Assembly: GCA_016213245.1 (NCBI GenBank)
Contig: JACRBC010000137.1
Location: forward strand, 1 to 39,917
Length of the DNA: 39,917 nucleotides
Direction of reading: 5' to 3'
DNA from: Candidatus Solibacter usitatus
GTDB taxonomy: Bacteria; Acidobacteriota; Terriglobia; Bryobacterales; Bryobacteraceae
A program made the position numbers and the translations under genes. How positions within the stretch are numbered: the stretch's first letter is position 1; the number at the start of each line of letters is the position of its first letter. A model generated the notes under the pieces. It saw only the letters and a program-made list of their open reading frames with translations, did not search any database and was not told the DNA's origin. Positions 26,402 through 35,440 of the stretch are shown here, piece by piece.

Positions 26402-27292
26402 ATGGAACGCAAAAAAGCATCCGATTTCCCCCAGGGACTGCTCAACCTGTTTGACCGCTACGTCCACGGCGACATCGACCGCCGCGCATTTCTCGACGGC
26501 GCGCAAAGGTACGCCACCGCCGGCGTCACCGCCACCGCGTTGTGGGAGAGTCTGCGGCCCAACTACGCCTGGGCGCAGCAGGTTCCTCAGGACGATCCGC
26601 GCATCAGGACGGAGGTCGCCACCGTGCCCTCGCCTCAGGGCAACGGCAGCATCAAGGGGCTGCTGGTGCGGCCCGCCAAGGCAGCGGGCAAACTGCCCGG
26701 CGTATTGGTGGTGCATGAGAATCGCGGGCTCAATCCCTACATCGAGGACGTGGCGCGCCGGCTCGGCGCGGCGGGCTTCATGGCGTATGCGCCCGACGGG
26801 CTGACCAGCGTGGGCGGCTATCCCGGCGACGACGAGAAGGGCGGGGCGCTCTTCCGCACCGTCGATCGCGCCAAGATGAACAACGACCTGGAAGCGGCCG
26901 CGCGCTGGCTGAAGGCCCGCCCGGACTGCACCGGCAAGCTCGGCGTGGTCGGCTTCTGCTTCGGCGGCGGCATCGCCAACATGCTCGCCGTGCGTCTCGG
27001 TTCCGATCTCGCCGCCGCCGTCCCCTTCTACGGCGGCCAACCGCCCGCCGAGGACGTGCCCAAGATCAAGGCGCCCATCCTGTTGCACTACGCCTCTCTC
27101 GATACGCGCGTCAACGCCGGATGGCCGGCCTACGAAGCCGCGCTCAAGGCCAACAACATCCCTCACACCGCCCATATGTACGAGGGAACCAATCACGGCT
27201 TTCACAACGACACCACGCCGCGATACGACGAGGCCGCCGCCAAGCTGGCCTGGCAGCGGACTCTCGATCATTTCAGCAAGTACCTTCGGTAG
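26402..27292 (+). CDS. Dienelactone hydrolase-family protein (Tat-type N-terminus)
   Basis: 296 residues from ATG 26402, with AAAGGAAGG upstream; the frame remains open to 25964, but this start has the ribosome site. The N-terminal 60 residues hold an RRAFLDG motif and a hydrophobic AlaThr-rich stretch resembling the leaders of exported dienelactone hydrolases of the YghX type. The alpha/beta-hydrolase core shows the expected Cys186 (GFCFGGG), Asp234 (SLDTRVN) and His265 (TNHGFHND), plus Glu106 near HENRG. It likely hydrolyses lactone or ester bonds. Its natural substrate is unknown. Confidence 0.88.
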   Translation: MERKKASDFPQGLLNLFDRYVHGDIDRRAFLDGAQRYATAGVTATALWESLRPNYAWAQQVPQDDPRIRTEVATVPSPQGNGSIKGLLVRPAKAAGKLPGVLVVHENRGLNPYIEDVARRLGAAGFMAYAPDGLTSVGGYPGDDEKGGALFRTVDRAKMNNDLEAAARWLKARPDCTGKLGVVGFCFGGGIANMLAVRLGSDLAAAVPFYGGQPPAEDVPKIKAPILLHYASLDTRVNAGWPAYEAALKANNIPHTAHMYEGTNHGFHNDTTPRYDEAAAKLAWQRTLDHFSKYLR

Positions 27293-27297
27293 TTTGA

Positions 27298-27980
27298 AGC
27301 GCCCGCTGCTGGCGGGATGGGAAAAAAGTGGAGCCCGGCTCCTACGTCGTGCTGAACGTGAGCGACACCGGCATGGGCATGGATGAAAAGGTCAGGAACC
27401 ACCTGTTCGCGCCGTTCTTCACGACCAAAGAGCAGGGCAAGGGAACGGGACTGGGGTTGGTGACCGTGTTTGGAATCGTCAAGACCGCCGGCGGGTACGT
27501 ATCCGTATACAGCGAGCCCGGACGAGGCACGATCTTCCGGGTCTACCTGCCGCGCGTGCAGGAATCGGTGGCCGATCCCGTCAAGCCGTTGCCGCAGGGC
27601 GACACCACCGGACACGAGACGGTTCTCGTGGTGGAAGACCATGTGGAGGTGCGGGAATTGACCAGCGCCATCCTGCGCAGCCGCGGATACCTCGTGTTGA
27701 GGCGGCCAACGGCGTGGAAGCGCTCCGGCTGTGCGAGTCTTATGGCGGGCCGATCGACCTGCTGGTCACCGACGTCGTCATGCCGCGGATGAGCGGTCCG
27801 GAACTCGCCGCGCGTTTGAAGGCGCTGCGACCCGCGATCCAGGTATCGTACGTTTCCGGCTACATGGAAGAGTTGGCGCTGCAACAAAGCGGCGAGGCGC
27901 CTCCGATCCAGTACCTGCAAAAACCGTACACAGCGGAAGGGCTCGCCGGGATGACGCGGGAAATGCTGGATCGGGCGTAA
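27298..27980 (+). pseudogene. Truncated, frameshifted histidine kinase-receiver remnant
   Basis: The frame opens a few bases after the dienelactone hydrolase gene with no signal, sensor or dimerisation domain. It starts within the HATPase domain: DTGMGMDE, FAPFFTTKEQGKGTGLGL and a final PGRGTIFRVYLPR (G1, F and G2 boxes). A receiver domain follows (VVEDHVEVRE). At about 27697-27699 one base is missing: the upstream frame reads ...YLVL and the downstream frame resumes as EAANGVEAL, with DLLVTDVVMP (phospho-Asp) and the LQKPYTAEG lysine. The N-box and everything upstream are lost. This is a remnant of a hybrid kinase, not a working gene. Confidence 0.85.
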
Positions 27981-28036
27981 CCTGGCTTGGGAGCCGGGAT
28001 GCCCCCGGGGGTTGGCGTAGAGCCGTCTAGTGTGGG

Positions 28037-28125
28037 TGGTGCCGGAGGTGGGGGTCGAACCCACATGCCCAGTGAAGGGCGCCGGATTTTGAGTCCGGTG
28101 CGTCTGCCAGTTCCGCCACTCCGGC
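28037..28125 (-). tRNA. tRNA-Leu (anticodon CAA)
   Basis: Minus-strand cloverleaf of 89 nt with encoded CCA. GCCGGAG pairs with CTCCGGC. The anticodon loop CTCAAAA gives CAA, which reads UUG. The long variable arm expected for tRNA-Leu is present (GCGCCCTTCACTGGGCAT). The T arm contains GGTTCGACCC. A TATCAT box (28154-28149 on the minus strand) 23 nt upstream is a plausible -10. Confidence 0.97.
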
Positions 28126-28714
28126 ATGGATCAGGCGGGCGAATCTTCATGATAACATCTGCGCCTTTCCCGTCCTCCGCGATATAACTGGGACACATGG
28201 TGCGTCCTGAAAGACGCGTTGATCTAGCAGGTGCAAGTCCTGTCCGGGTAAGCGCCGGAGCGCCCGGTAGCAGACTCCAGCAGGGAGGAGAGATCCGACC
28301 GCGCCGAGCGGAGTGTCGAAAGCCCTTGAAAGAGAGGGGAGCAAAGCAGCGGGCCGCAACGAAGGTGAACGCAACAGCCTCGTCAGATTATCAGCCGAAA
28401 GGTGTTTGGGAGGGCCGAGCCGCTCATGTCACGGCGAAGGCAACAGACAGCATCCTGGGAAACCGGAACGGGTGCTGGACCTCCCCGGGGTCGCAGGCGG
28501 CGGCACGTTGGGAAAGATCAGTGCGGAACAGGAGAGACCCTACCTGGCAGCCAAGTCGGGCAAAGACCGGGCGTATAAGGCCGGAAGGCTGAAGTCGCAC
28601 GGAGCCGGGAGGGAGTCCGAGAGGTCCGTAGTACCGGAGAAGGCGTGCAAGACAACGCGCTGGAGGGAAGGGGCCTTGCTTTGATCGAGCTTGTGTGGAG
28701 GTAAGTGCGAGGGC

Positions 28715-30102
28715 ATGCCGGAGACGGCTAACATCCCCGTCGATAAAGTACGACAACTCCAACGCAAGCTATGGGTGTGCGCCAAGCGGAGTAAGACGCG
28801 GCGTTTCCATGCGCTGTACGACCGGATCTGCAGGAGTGACGTTCTGTGGGAAGCATGGAAGCGAGTGCGCAGTAATGGCGGCGCGGCGGGGATCGACGGC
28901 GAGACGATCCAGGCCATCGAACAACGAGGCGCGGGAGAGTTTCTGGCGGAGATTCAGGCAGCGCTGCGGGCAGGCCGATACCGCCCTTCAGCGGTGAAGC
29001 GGCGGTACATTCCGAAGGCTGATGGGAAACAGCGGCCACTGGGGATACCGACGGTGCGGGATCGAGTGGCGCAGATGGCGGCGAAGATAGTGATCGAGCC
29101 GATCTTTGAGGCGGACTTCCAGGACAGCAGTTATGGATTCCGGCCGGGGAGGAGCGCGACACAGGCCCTGGAAGCGATCCGCGTGGCGGGCAACCAGGGC
29201 TACAACTTCGTCGTTGATGCGGACATTCAGGGCTACTTGACAACATCCGGCAGGACACCTTGCTGGATCTGGTGAAGGAGCGGATCTCGGACCGGAGGGT
29301 GTTGAAGTTGATCCGCCAGTGGTTGGAAGCCGGAGTGATGGAGGACGGCACGGTGAGACAAACGCTGGCGGGAACCCCGCAGGGCGGAGTGATCTCGCCA
29401 TTGCTGGCCAACATCTACCTGAACAAGCTGGACCGGATCTGGGCGGCTCGATGCAGCCAGCTTGGAGTCCTGGTGCGGTACGCCGACGACTTCGTGGCCA
29501 TGTGCCGGACGGAGTCGCAGGCCAGGGAAGCGCTCCGGCGGATCGGGCTGGTGATGGACCGGCTCGGATTGACGCTGCATCCGGCGAAGACGCGGTTGGT
29601 TGACTTAAGACGCGGGAAGGAGAGCTTCGTGTTTTTGGGATGCACGATTCGAAAGAAGCGGAGCATCCAGCGGGCGCCGGACAGGCATTTCATGCAGCGG
29701 TGGCCGAATCCGAAGGCAACGAAGAAACTCCGGGACCGGGTGCGAGAGCTGACCAGCAAGCGGCAAAGCGGGAAAGACGTGAAGCAGATCGTTGCTGAAC
29801 TGACGCCCGTGCTTCGCGGCTGGGGGAACTATTTCCGGACGGGGAACGCCGACCGGGAGTTCAACAAGATGGACTCGTTGGTGGTGAAGAGTCTGCGGCG
29901 CTGGCAGTATCGGCGCGGCGGGCAGAGACCTACGAAACGAGCGCCCTTCACCGGCGATCAGCTATACGGTATGGGTTTGCACAAGTTGATGGGCACGGTG
30001 GAATACCCGTCGCAAGCTACACCACGAAGATCATCGTTAAGCCGTGTGCCGGAAAACGGCACGCACGGTTTGAAAGGGGATTTTAGAAACGGGCCGGCGT
30101 AA
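28715..30102 (+). pseudogene. Group II intron reverse transcriptase/maturase, one frameshift
   Basis: ATG 28715 begins MPETANIPVDK. RT domains run through GGAAGIDG, RRYIPKADGKQRPLGIPTVRDR, SYGFRPGRS and the motif A region DADIQGY. A missing base at about 29237-29239 turns the expected YFDNI into a premature end. The next frame resumes DNIRQDTLLD and carries GTPQGGVISPLLANIYL, the catalytic YADD, and a maturase domain X (RGWGNYFRTGN). No HNH endonuclease motif is seen. Without the missing base it would be a normal-length maturase. The second frame runs on to 30102, across ribozyme domain V. A sequencing error cannot be excluded. Confidence 0.85.
30039..30071 (+). ncRNA. Group II intron domain V
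   Basis: The hairpin AAGCCGTG.. paired with ..CACGGTTT has an AGC triad at 30040-30042, an apical stem GCCG/CGGC with a GAAA-type loop, and an internal bulge. This matches the catalytic domain V of group II introns in size and motif order. It lies inside the maturase reading frame. Confidence 0.8.
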
Positions 30103-30128
30103 GCCAGTACCGCGCTAAACTTCTACCA

Positions 30129-31082
30129 ATGCAGACCCGTCAACTCGGCAACTCCGACCTCTTCCTCACGCCGCTCGGCACAGGCGCCTGGGCCATGGGC
30201 GGCGGGGGGTGGGCCTTCTCCTGGGGCGCGCAGGACGATGCGGAGTCCGTCGCCGCCATCCGCGCCGCCGTGGACGCCGGAATGAACTGGATCGACACGG
30301 CCGCCGTGTATGGGCTGGGTCACTCCGAGGAGGTGGTGGCCAAGGCCGTCGAGGGGCTCGCCGACAGGCCGTACATCTTCACCAAGTGCGAGCGCTGCTG
30401 GGACGAGAGCGGCGGCATCATCAAGCGCCTGAAGCGCGACTCCGTTCGCAGCGAGTGCGAAGACTCCCTGCGCAGGCTGAAGGTGGACGTCATCGACCTC
30501 TACCAGATTCACTGGCCCGAGCCGGACGAGGACATCGAAGAGGGCTGGGAGGCGATGCTGCGGCTCAAGGAGGAGGGCAAGGTGCGTTGGACGGGCGTCT
30601 CGAATTTCAGCGTGGCGCAACTGGAGCGCATCCGGCGGCTTGGCCCCATCACGTCGCTGCAGCCGCCCTACAATCTGCTGGCGCGCGAGATCGAGGGCGA
30701 CACGCTGCCCTACTGCGCCGCGCACAACATCGGCGTGCTGTGCTACTCCCCCATGCACTCCGGCCTGCTGACGGGCAAGATGACCCGCGAGCGCATCGCG
30801 ACGATGGATCCCGACGACCACCGGCAGCGCCGGCCGCAGTTTCAGGAGCCGCTGCTGAGCCGCAACCTGGCGCTGGTGGAACTGTTGCGCGAGATCGGGG
30901 GACGTCACGGCCGGACGGCGGGCGAGACGGCCCTCGCCTGGACGCTGCGCCGGCCGGAGGTGACGGCCTCGATCACCGGGCTACGCTCGGCGGCGCAACT
31001 GGAGGGCGTCATCGGCGCGGCAGAGTTCCGGCTGTCAGCGGAAGAGGTGGATCAGATCGAGGGCTTCCTGAACCAGGCATAG
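30129..31082 (+). CDS. Aldo/keto reductase
   Basis: 317 residues. The complete catalytic tetrad is seen: D56 and Y61 (NWIDTAAVYG), K86 (FTKCER) and H128 (QIHWPE). The family's usual TIM-barrel length is kept. It reduces aldehydes or ketones with NADPH; the substrate is unknown. The ATG at 30129 lies about 24 bp after the presumed end of the group II intron, so its original promoter is probably upstream of the intron. Its 3' end overlaps the convergent methyltransferase gene by 31 bp. Confidence 0.92.
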   Translation: MQTRQLGNSDLFLTPLGTGAWAMGGGGWAFSWGAQDDAESVAAIRAAVDAGMNWIDTAAVYGLGHSEEVVAKAVEGLADRPYIFTKCERCWDESGGIIKRLKRDSVRSECEDSLRRLKVDVIDLYQIHWPEPDEDIEEGWEAMLRLKEEGKVRWTGVSNFSVAQLERIRRLGPITSLQPPYNLLAREIEGDTLPYCAAHNIGVLCYSPMHSGLLTGKMTRERIATMDPDDHRQRRPQFQEPLLSRNLALVELLREIGGRHGRTAGETALAWTLRRPEVTASITGLRSAAQLEGVIGAAEFRLSAEEVDQIEGFLNQA

Positions 31083-31666
31083 CAGTGGTTCCCGATGCGG
31101 GCGGCGCGGGGCGTGCGCATGAGCCACGTGTCGAGGTAGCGCAGGGGAAAGAGCAGCCAGCCCAGAACGCCGTGGGCGAGGACGCGCCACCACTTCCACG
31201 GCAGCAGCAGCTTGGCGAACTCCAGGGTGAAGAGCAGCCAGGTGGCGGCCGGGCCAGTGCGCCAACCGGTGGCGACGACTTCGAGGCCGCCGGCCATCAG
31301 GCGGAGCCCGTCGGGGGTGAAGCGGCGGTAGTCCTTCGGGTACTCGTGAAATGGGTGGCAGAACGGCGTGACGACGTGGGCGAAGCCGCCGGGGGCGAGG
31401 ACGCGCTCGATCTCGCGCATCACGCTATCGGGGTGGGTAACGTGCTCGAGCACGGCGTCGCATTCCACGCGCTGAAAGAGCCCGTCGGGGAAGGGTAACT
31501 CATGCGCGTCGGCCTGGATGTCGACGCCGGGCACGGCGAACAGGTCGAGGTTGACGTACCCCGGCACGCGGCGGTTGGCGCCGCCGATGTAGAGATTCCA
31601 CCGCCCCAGCGGGGCGACCACCCGCAGCTCGTCCGGATTGTGCAGGAATGGATCAGGCGGTCTCAC
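31052..31666 (-). CDS. SAM-dependent methyltransferase, type 11-like
   Basis: 204 residues from GTG 31666, overlapping the aldolase stop (GTGA). Longer frames into the aldolase exist but lack support. The SAM-binding region is altered: LYIGGANRRVPGYVNLDLF (about 23-41) replaces the usual motif I, while DADAHELPFPD-like QADAHELPFPD and LEHVTHPDSVMREIERVLAPGG fit the family. The C-terminus has hydrophobic segments (WLLFTLEFAKLLLPW), suggesting membrane association. The acceptor is unknown. It is third in the bshC operon. Confidence 0.75.
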   Translation of the reverse strand: MRPPDPFLHNPDELRVVAPLGRWNLYIGGANRRVPGYVNLDLFAVPGVDIQADAHELPFPDGLFQRVECDAVLEHVTHPDSVMREIERVLAPGGFAHVVTPFCHPFHEYPKDYRRFTPDGLRLMAGGLEVVATGWRTGPAATWLLFTLEFAKLLLPWKWWRVLAHGVLGWLLFPLRYLDTWLMRTPRAARIGNHCYAWFRKPSI

Positions 31667-32427
31667 CGCAACTGGCTCGTGATTTCGCGGCCGCGCTCGT
31701 ACATCATGCCCACTTCGCTGCCGCAGCCGACAAAGAGGAGCCCCATGTCGATCCAACGCCTGGCCAGCGCCACGCCGCGCGCCTGTGCGCCCGGTGCGAC
31801 GCCATGCGCACGGCAGCTTTCGGCGATCTTGGCCACTGCGTCCAGCATCGCCGGATGCTCAAACTCGCCGGGCACGCCGAGACTGATCGAAAGGTCCACC
31901 GGCCCGATCATGACGGCGTCGATGTGAGCCACCGACAACAGCTCATCGCGGGCTTCAAGCGCCTTCACGGTCTCAATCTGCAGCACCACCATCTGCTGGC
32001 TGTTCATGTGCGCCATGATCTGGGGGATGCTGGCGGGTTCGAAGTCGACGTGGAGGGGCGTCAGACCCATGCCCCGGATGCCCACGGGCGGGTACTTGGT
32101 CCAACTGACGGCCTGCTCAAGCAGGCGGGGGTCCTCCACGCGCGGGAAGATGACGCCGGCGGCGCCGCAGTCGAGGGCGCGAGCGATGAGCGAGTACTGG
32201 AGATCGGCCACGCGCACGATGGGGCAGAAATCGACTTTCGCGGCCATGCGGCAGAGGTCCTGCAGCGTCTCCTGGTCGAAGCCGCCGTGCTCGCCGTCGA
32301 GGAAGGCCCAGTCGAATCCGGCCGCCTTCAGGATGCGAATCACATCCTGCGAACGGAACTGCTGGAAGGCGGTGCCGAGTTGCACCTTGCCCTCACGAAG
32401 AGCCTGTTTGACCTGATTGATCTTCAT
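31663..32427 (-). CDS. HpcH/HpaI-family aldolase
   Basis: 254 residues, standard length. Conserved residues are H47 (DGEHGG), R72 (VRVAD), E152 (IETVKALE) and D178 (GPVDLS), which bind metal and pyruvate in this family. These enzymes reversibly split 2-keto-4-hydroxy acids to pyruvate (or oxaloacetate) and an aldehyde. The exact substrate is not evident. The ATG overlaps the BshC stop (ATGA), so it is coupled to bshC even though no direct link between the reactions is known. Confidence 0.9.
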   Translation of the reverse strand: MKINQVKQALREGKVQLGTAFQQFRSQDVIRILKAAGFDWAFLDGEHGGFDQETLQDLCRMAAKVDFCPIVRVADLQYSLIARALDCGAAGVIFPRVEDPRLLEQAVSWTKYPPVGIRGMGLTPLHVDFEPASIPQIMAHMNSQQMVVLQIETVKALEARDELLSVAHIDAVMIGPVDLSISLGVPGEFEHPAMLDAVAKIAESCRAHGVAPGAQARGVALARRWIDMGLLFVGCGSEVGMMYERGREITSQLR

Positions 32428-33965
32428 ACTGTCAGCAACAAATGGTCCGGACAGCCGCTCTGCACGTTGTCATAGAGGGTGTCCAGCAGTTCCAGCCCAT
32501 GCCTGGCCAGGAACGGCAACAGCGAGAAGAGCCTCTCCTGCAAGTGCCGCTCCGGAAACACCAATCCGCTCAGGTGCGAAGCCCCATCGCTCACTTGCGA
32601 AGTGCGGCGCAAGGCCTCGCGCGCCGCCTTGCGGCGGTTTTTCTCGATCTGGTAGAGGATCTTGGCGCGGCTCTTTTGGAGGGCGGCGCCGAGAGTGGGA
32701 TCAAAGGACTTCAGCTCACCTTCGAGCCGATCCAGGGCATTCCTCACTTCGCTGGAGGTGTCCTCGAAGGAGATTTCGAGTTCCTGCGGGATGAGCCTGG
32801 CGGCGATGCGTTCCCTAAGGACATCGCCTCCGTGGAAGCAATCCGTCAGCGTAACGTGGTAGCGGTCCATCAGCGAATGAGCGCGTTCGTCGAGGAGGGT
32901 GAAGCCGCTGCGGGGGACAGCCACCGGCATGCGGCCCAGCAGGGCGCGGTAGAGCACCTGCGATTGCGCCAGGTAGGCGAGTTCGGCCGGGCCGCCGACG
33001 TAGGCGGCGGTGGGCAGCAGGTAGTCCTGCAGAACCGGGCGCAGCAGGGCGTTAGGGGAGAGTGACGCTGCCTCCGGCGGGCGCTCCTGCCGGCCCAGCT
33101 TCTGGCGGCGGCCGCCTTCGATCTTGAACAGCAGCGACGTCTGCTCGTCCACCAGCACCTGGGCGTGATAGCCGGACGACTCCAGTTCCTTGCCTCGGGC
33201 GAGCAGCTCGCGGCCGAGTTCATCCCGGCGTTCAAGCGCCGTTTCTAGCATGGGCGTGGCGATCTCCCGGATGGCGGGCTCGAGCGGATCGAAGAAGATG
33301 AGACCGTAGCCGGCCATGAGCCGCGAGAGGAGTAGGCGGAAGGCTTCGCCGTATGTTCGACCGGGTGCGTAGGCTTGCTCCACCAGGTCCGCTATTTCGT
33401 CGCCGTGCAGGAAGCCGCTGAGCGCTTCCCGCAGAGCGCCGGTGGGGGGCTGCACAATCGGGATGGAGCCCACCGGCTGTCCGGGCTGCCCGCCACCCTG
33501 TGCTTCGAGGCGCACGGCCTTGTGGTGGGAATCGAGCATCCAGGCGTGGTTGATCTCGGCGAAGTCGTGGTCCTCGGTGGCCAGCCAGAAGACGGGCACG
33601 GCGCGGATGCCGCCGGCGGTCAACTGCCGGGCGAGCTTTGCCGCCGTCAAGGCCTTGTAGATGGTGTAGGCCGGGCCAGAATAGAGGCCCACCTGCTGGC
33701 CGGTCACTACCGCCACGGTGTCGGGAAGTTCCAATTGAGCGATGGACGCGGTCTCGCCGTTCGTCTTCCTCAGGGCCGCTGCCAGGCGCTGGCGGCGTTC
33801 GTCTGGAATGGCACGGGAGGCGGCGAAGGCGGCACGGCGGATGCGCTCGGGGTCGTGCGGGTCGTGGTCGTAGAAGCGCGACACCCGGTCGAACCGGTAG
33901 AGGTAGTCGGCAAACAGCGCACTGGTGCCAGGCAGCTCGGTGTGCGGTATGCAAATGCTTCTCAT
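32424..33965 (-). CDS. bshC: Bacillithiol biosynthesis cysteine-adding enzyme BshC
   Basis: 513 residues, normal BshC length. It adds cysteine to glucosaminyl malate to make bacillithiol, the low-molecular-weight thiol that replaces glutathione in some bacteria. Signatures: VVTGQQVGLYSGPAYTIYK (93-111), PVFWLATEDHDF, the middle FDP region, RPVLQDYLLPTAAYVGGP and the helical coiled-coil C-terminal part. It heads a minus-strand operon of bshC, aldolase and methyltransferase, divergent from cyaY. No bshA or bshB is in the window. Confidence 0.95.
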   Translation of the reverse strand: MRSICIPHTELPGTSALFADYLYRFDRVSRFYDHDPHDPERIRRAAFAASRAIPDERRQRLAAALRKTNGETASIAQLELPDTVAVVTGQQVGLYSGPAYTIYKALTAAKLARQLTAGGIRAVPVFWLATEDHDFAEINHAWMLDSHHKAVRLEAQGGGQPGQPVGSIPIVQPPTGALREALSGFLHGDEIADLVEQAYAPGRTYGEAFRLLLSRLMAGYGLIFFDPLEPAIREIATPMLETALERRDELGRELLARGKELESSGYHAQVLVDEQTSLLFKIEGGRRQKLGRQERPPEAASLSPNALLRPVLQDYLLPTAAYVGGPAELAYLAQSQVLYRALLGRMPVAVPRSGFTLLDERAHSLMDRYHVTLTDCFHGGDVLRERIAARLIPQELEISFEDTSSEVRNALDRLEGELKSFDPTLGAALQKSRAKILYQIEKNRRKAAREALRRTSQVSDGASHLSGLVFPERHLQERLFSLLPFLARHGLELLDTLYDNVQSGCPDHLLLTV

Positions 33966-34034
33966 GAGGCGCTCCCCATCAGCCTAACAGACCGGCCACC
34001 CTCCAGCCGCGTGCGCGGAGTACAGTGTTACAAG

Positions 34035-34355
34035 ATGCTCACCGATCAGGAATTCCGGCAAAAGTGCGACCTCTGCCTGGAGTCTCTCTACGGGGAACTC
34101 GCCCGCGCCTCGGAGAACTACGATTTCGATGTCGAGATGAACAACGGCGCGCTCACGGTGGAGTTTGAAGAGCCGCCCCAGCGATTCGTTGTCAGCCCCA
34201 ACGCGCCGGTGAAGCAGATCTGGGTTTCGGCGCACGTGCAGAGTTTCAAGCTGGATTGGAACGGCGCCGATTTCATCCTGCCGGCAACGGGCGAGACACT
34301 GCGGGAGATGATGACCGGGGCCATCCGCAAGCTGATCCCGGACTTCGAACCATAG
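34035..34355 (+). CDS. cyaY: Frataxin/CyaY iron-binding protein
   Basis: 106 residues, typical CyaY length. The N-terminal helix (LTDQEFRQKCDLCLESLYGEL) and the acidic start, the DVEMNNGALTVEF strand, VVSPNAPVKQIWVS and a C-terminal helix fit the family. CyaY binds iron and regulates iron-sulfur cluster assembly. The hydrophobic core is conserved; the acidic iron-binding ridge looks modest. It is divergent from bshC (69-bp gap) and its stop codon shares a base with the hemW start (TAGTG). Confidence 0.85.
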   Translation: MLTDQEFRQKCDLCLESLYGELARASENYDFDVEMNNGALTVEFEEPPQRFVVSPNAPVKQIWVSAHVQSFKLDWNGADFILPATGETLREMMTGAIRKLIPDFEP

Positions 34356-35440
34356 TGGCCGGCGTCTACATTTCCTGGCCCTTCTGCGCGCAAAAGTGCA
34401 CGTACTGTAACTTCGCCTCCGGGGTCTTTCCCAAGGATCTGGAGGGGGCCTACCTGGGTGCTCTGCTGCGCGAGATCGGCTCCACCGCGTGGCCATTTGA
34501 ACCGGAGACCCTCTACCTTGGCGGCGGCACTCCGGGCTCGATGAGCGCTGAGCAGCTTGGCGCCGTGCTGGCGGCCATCCCCGGGCACCCCTGGCGCGAG
34601 GCGACTCTGGAGGCAGCGCCCGGCGCGCTCTGCCGCGACGGGGTACGGGCCTGGGTGGGCTGCGGCGTCACGCGCGCCAGTCTCGGCGTGCAGTCGTTCG
34701 TCGATGCCGAACTGCGGCGGACCGGCCGGAAGCACGACGCCCTTGCAGTGGAGGCCGATGTGGCGCTGCTGCGTTCGGAGGGTATCCAGGAAATCAACAT
34801 CGACCTCATCGCCGGCCTGCCGGGCCAGACGGCCGAAGGCTGGGGGGTCTCGCTGGACTGGATTGAACGCCTGGCGCCGCCGCACGTCTCGGTCTACATG
34901 CTGGAAGTCGATGACGAATCCCGCCTGGGCCACGAGTTGCTGCTCGGCGGCGCGCGTTACGGGGCTCTCGACGTTCCCAGCGAAGACATGATCGCCGGCC
35001 TGTACGAAACCGCGGTCGATCGACTGGCCCGCCTCGGGCTGGAGCGGTACGAGATTTCCAACTTCGCGCGCCCCGGCTCGGAGTCGCTGCACAATCTCAA
35101 GTACTGGCAACTCGAGCCGTACCTGGGATTCGGCGCCGACGCCCACTCCTTCGACGGGCGGCTGCGCTGGCAGAATGTCGAGCCGCCGGGCGACTACGCC
35201 GCGGCCGCCGATCCGCGCATCGAGTGCGTCCCGGCCAAACTCGCCGAGGAGCGCTTCTTCGTCGGTCTGCGCCTGCTGCGCGGCATCCGGCCCACGGCCG
35301 GGGAATGGGAATCGCACCGCGGGGCTATCGGGCGGCTTCTGGACGACGGCCTGCTGAGTTCCGACGGGGACACTTTGCGGCTGACAGCGAAGGGTGTCCT
35401 GTTATCCAATGAAGTTTTCCAGGAGTTCATTCATGCCTGA
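34355..35440 (+). CDS. hemW: Radical SAM HemW-like protein
   Basis: 361 residues from GTG 34355, overlapping the frataxin stop; the frame is open upstream, but only this start gives the right N-terminus. Residues 11-18 (CAQKCTYC) form the CxxxCxxC motif for the 4Fe-4S cluster. YLGGGTPG and [12 protein letters not shown] are the usual HemN/HemW segments, and [14 protein letters not shown] is the typical C-terminal stretch. HemW is a heme chaperone; some relatives act in anaerobic coproporphyrinogen oxidation. The 4Fe-4S cofactor fits its frataxin neighbour. The threonine aldolase start lies within its end. Confidence 0.9.
   Translation: MAGVYISWPFCAQKCTYCNFASGVFPKDLEGAYLGALLREIGSTAWPFEPETLYLGGGTPGSMSAEQLGAVLAAIPGHPWREATLEAAPGALCRDGVRAWVGCGVTRASLGVQSFVDAELRRTGRKHDALAVEADVALLRSEGIQEINIDLIAGLPGQTAEGWGVSLDWIERLAPPHVSVYMLEVDDESRLGHELLLGGARYGALDVPSEDMIAGLYETAVDRLARLGLERYEISNFARPGSESLHNLKYWQLEPYLGFGADAHSFDGRLRWQNVEPPGDYAAAADPRIECVPAKLAEERFFVGLRLLRGIRPTAGEWESHRGAIGRLLDDGLLSSDGDTLRLTAKGVLLSNEVFQEFIHA

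Larger units (their letters stand above)
28200..30105 (+). mobile_element. Group II intron (3' end approximate)
   Basis: The 5' end GTGCG at 28200 fits the intron start consensus. About 500 nt of structured-looking leader (domains I to IV) follows, then a maturase/reverse transcriptase gene, then a recognisable domain V at 30039-30071. It lies between tRNA-Leu and the aldo/keto reductase, in the same direction as the latter. Upstream of the boundary the sequence (ACACATG) has no intron character. The 3' boundary lies in the short sequence between domain V and the reductase start at 30129; domain VI is not clear and may be truncated. Its maturase is frameshifted, so it is probably immobile unless complemented. 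Confidence 0.8.

Noticed and set aside
27543-28127. Minus-strand frame beginning MPEWRNWQTHRTQNPAP
   Set aside because: It is a false translation of tRNA-Leu and runs on over the kinase remnant.
28697-28702. GGAGGT as the maturase ribosome site
   Set aside because: It lies 12 nt before ATG 28715, which is long; GAGGG is only 1 nt away. I left the start as probable without listing a site.
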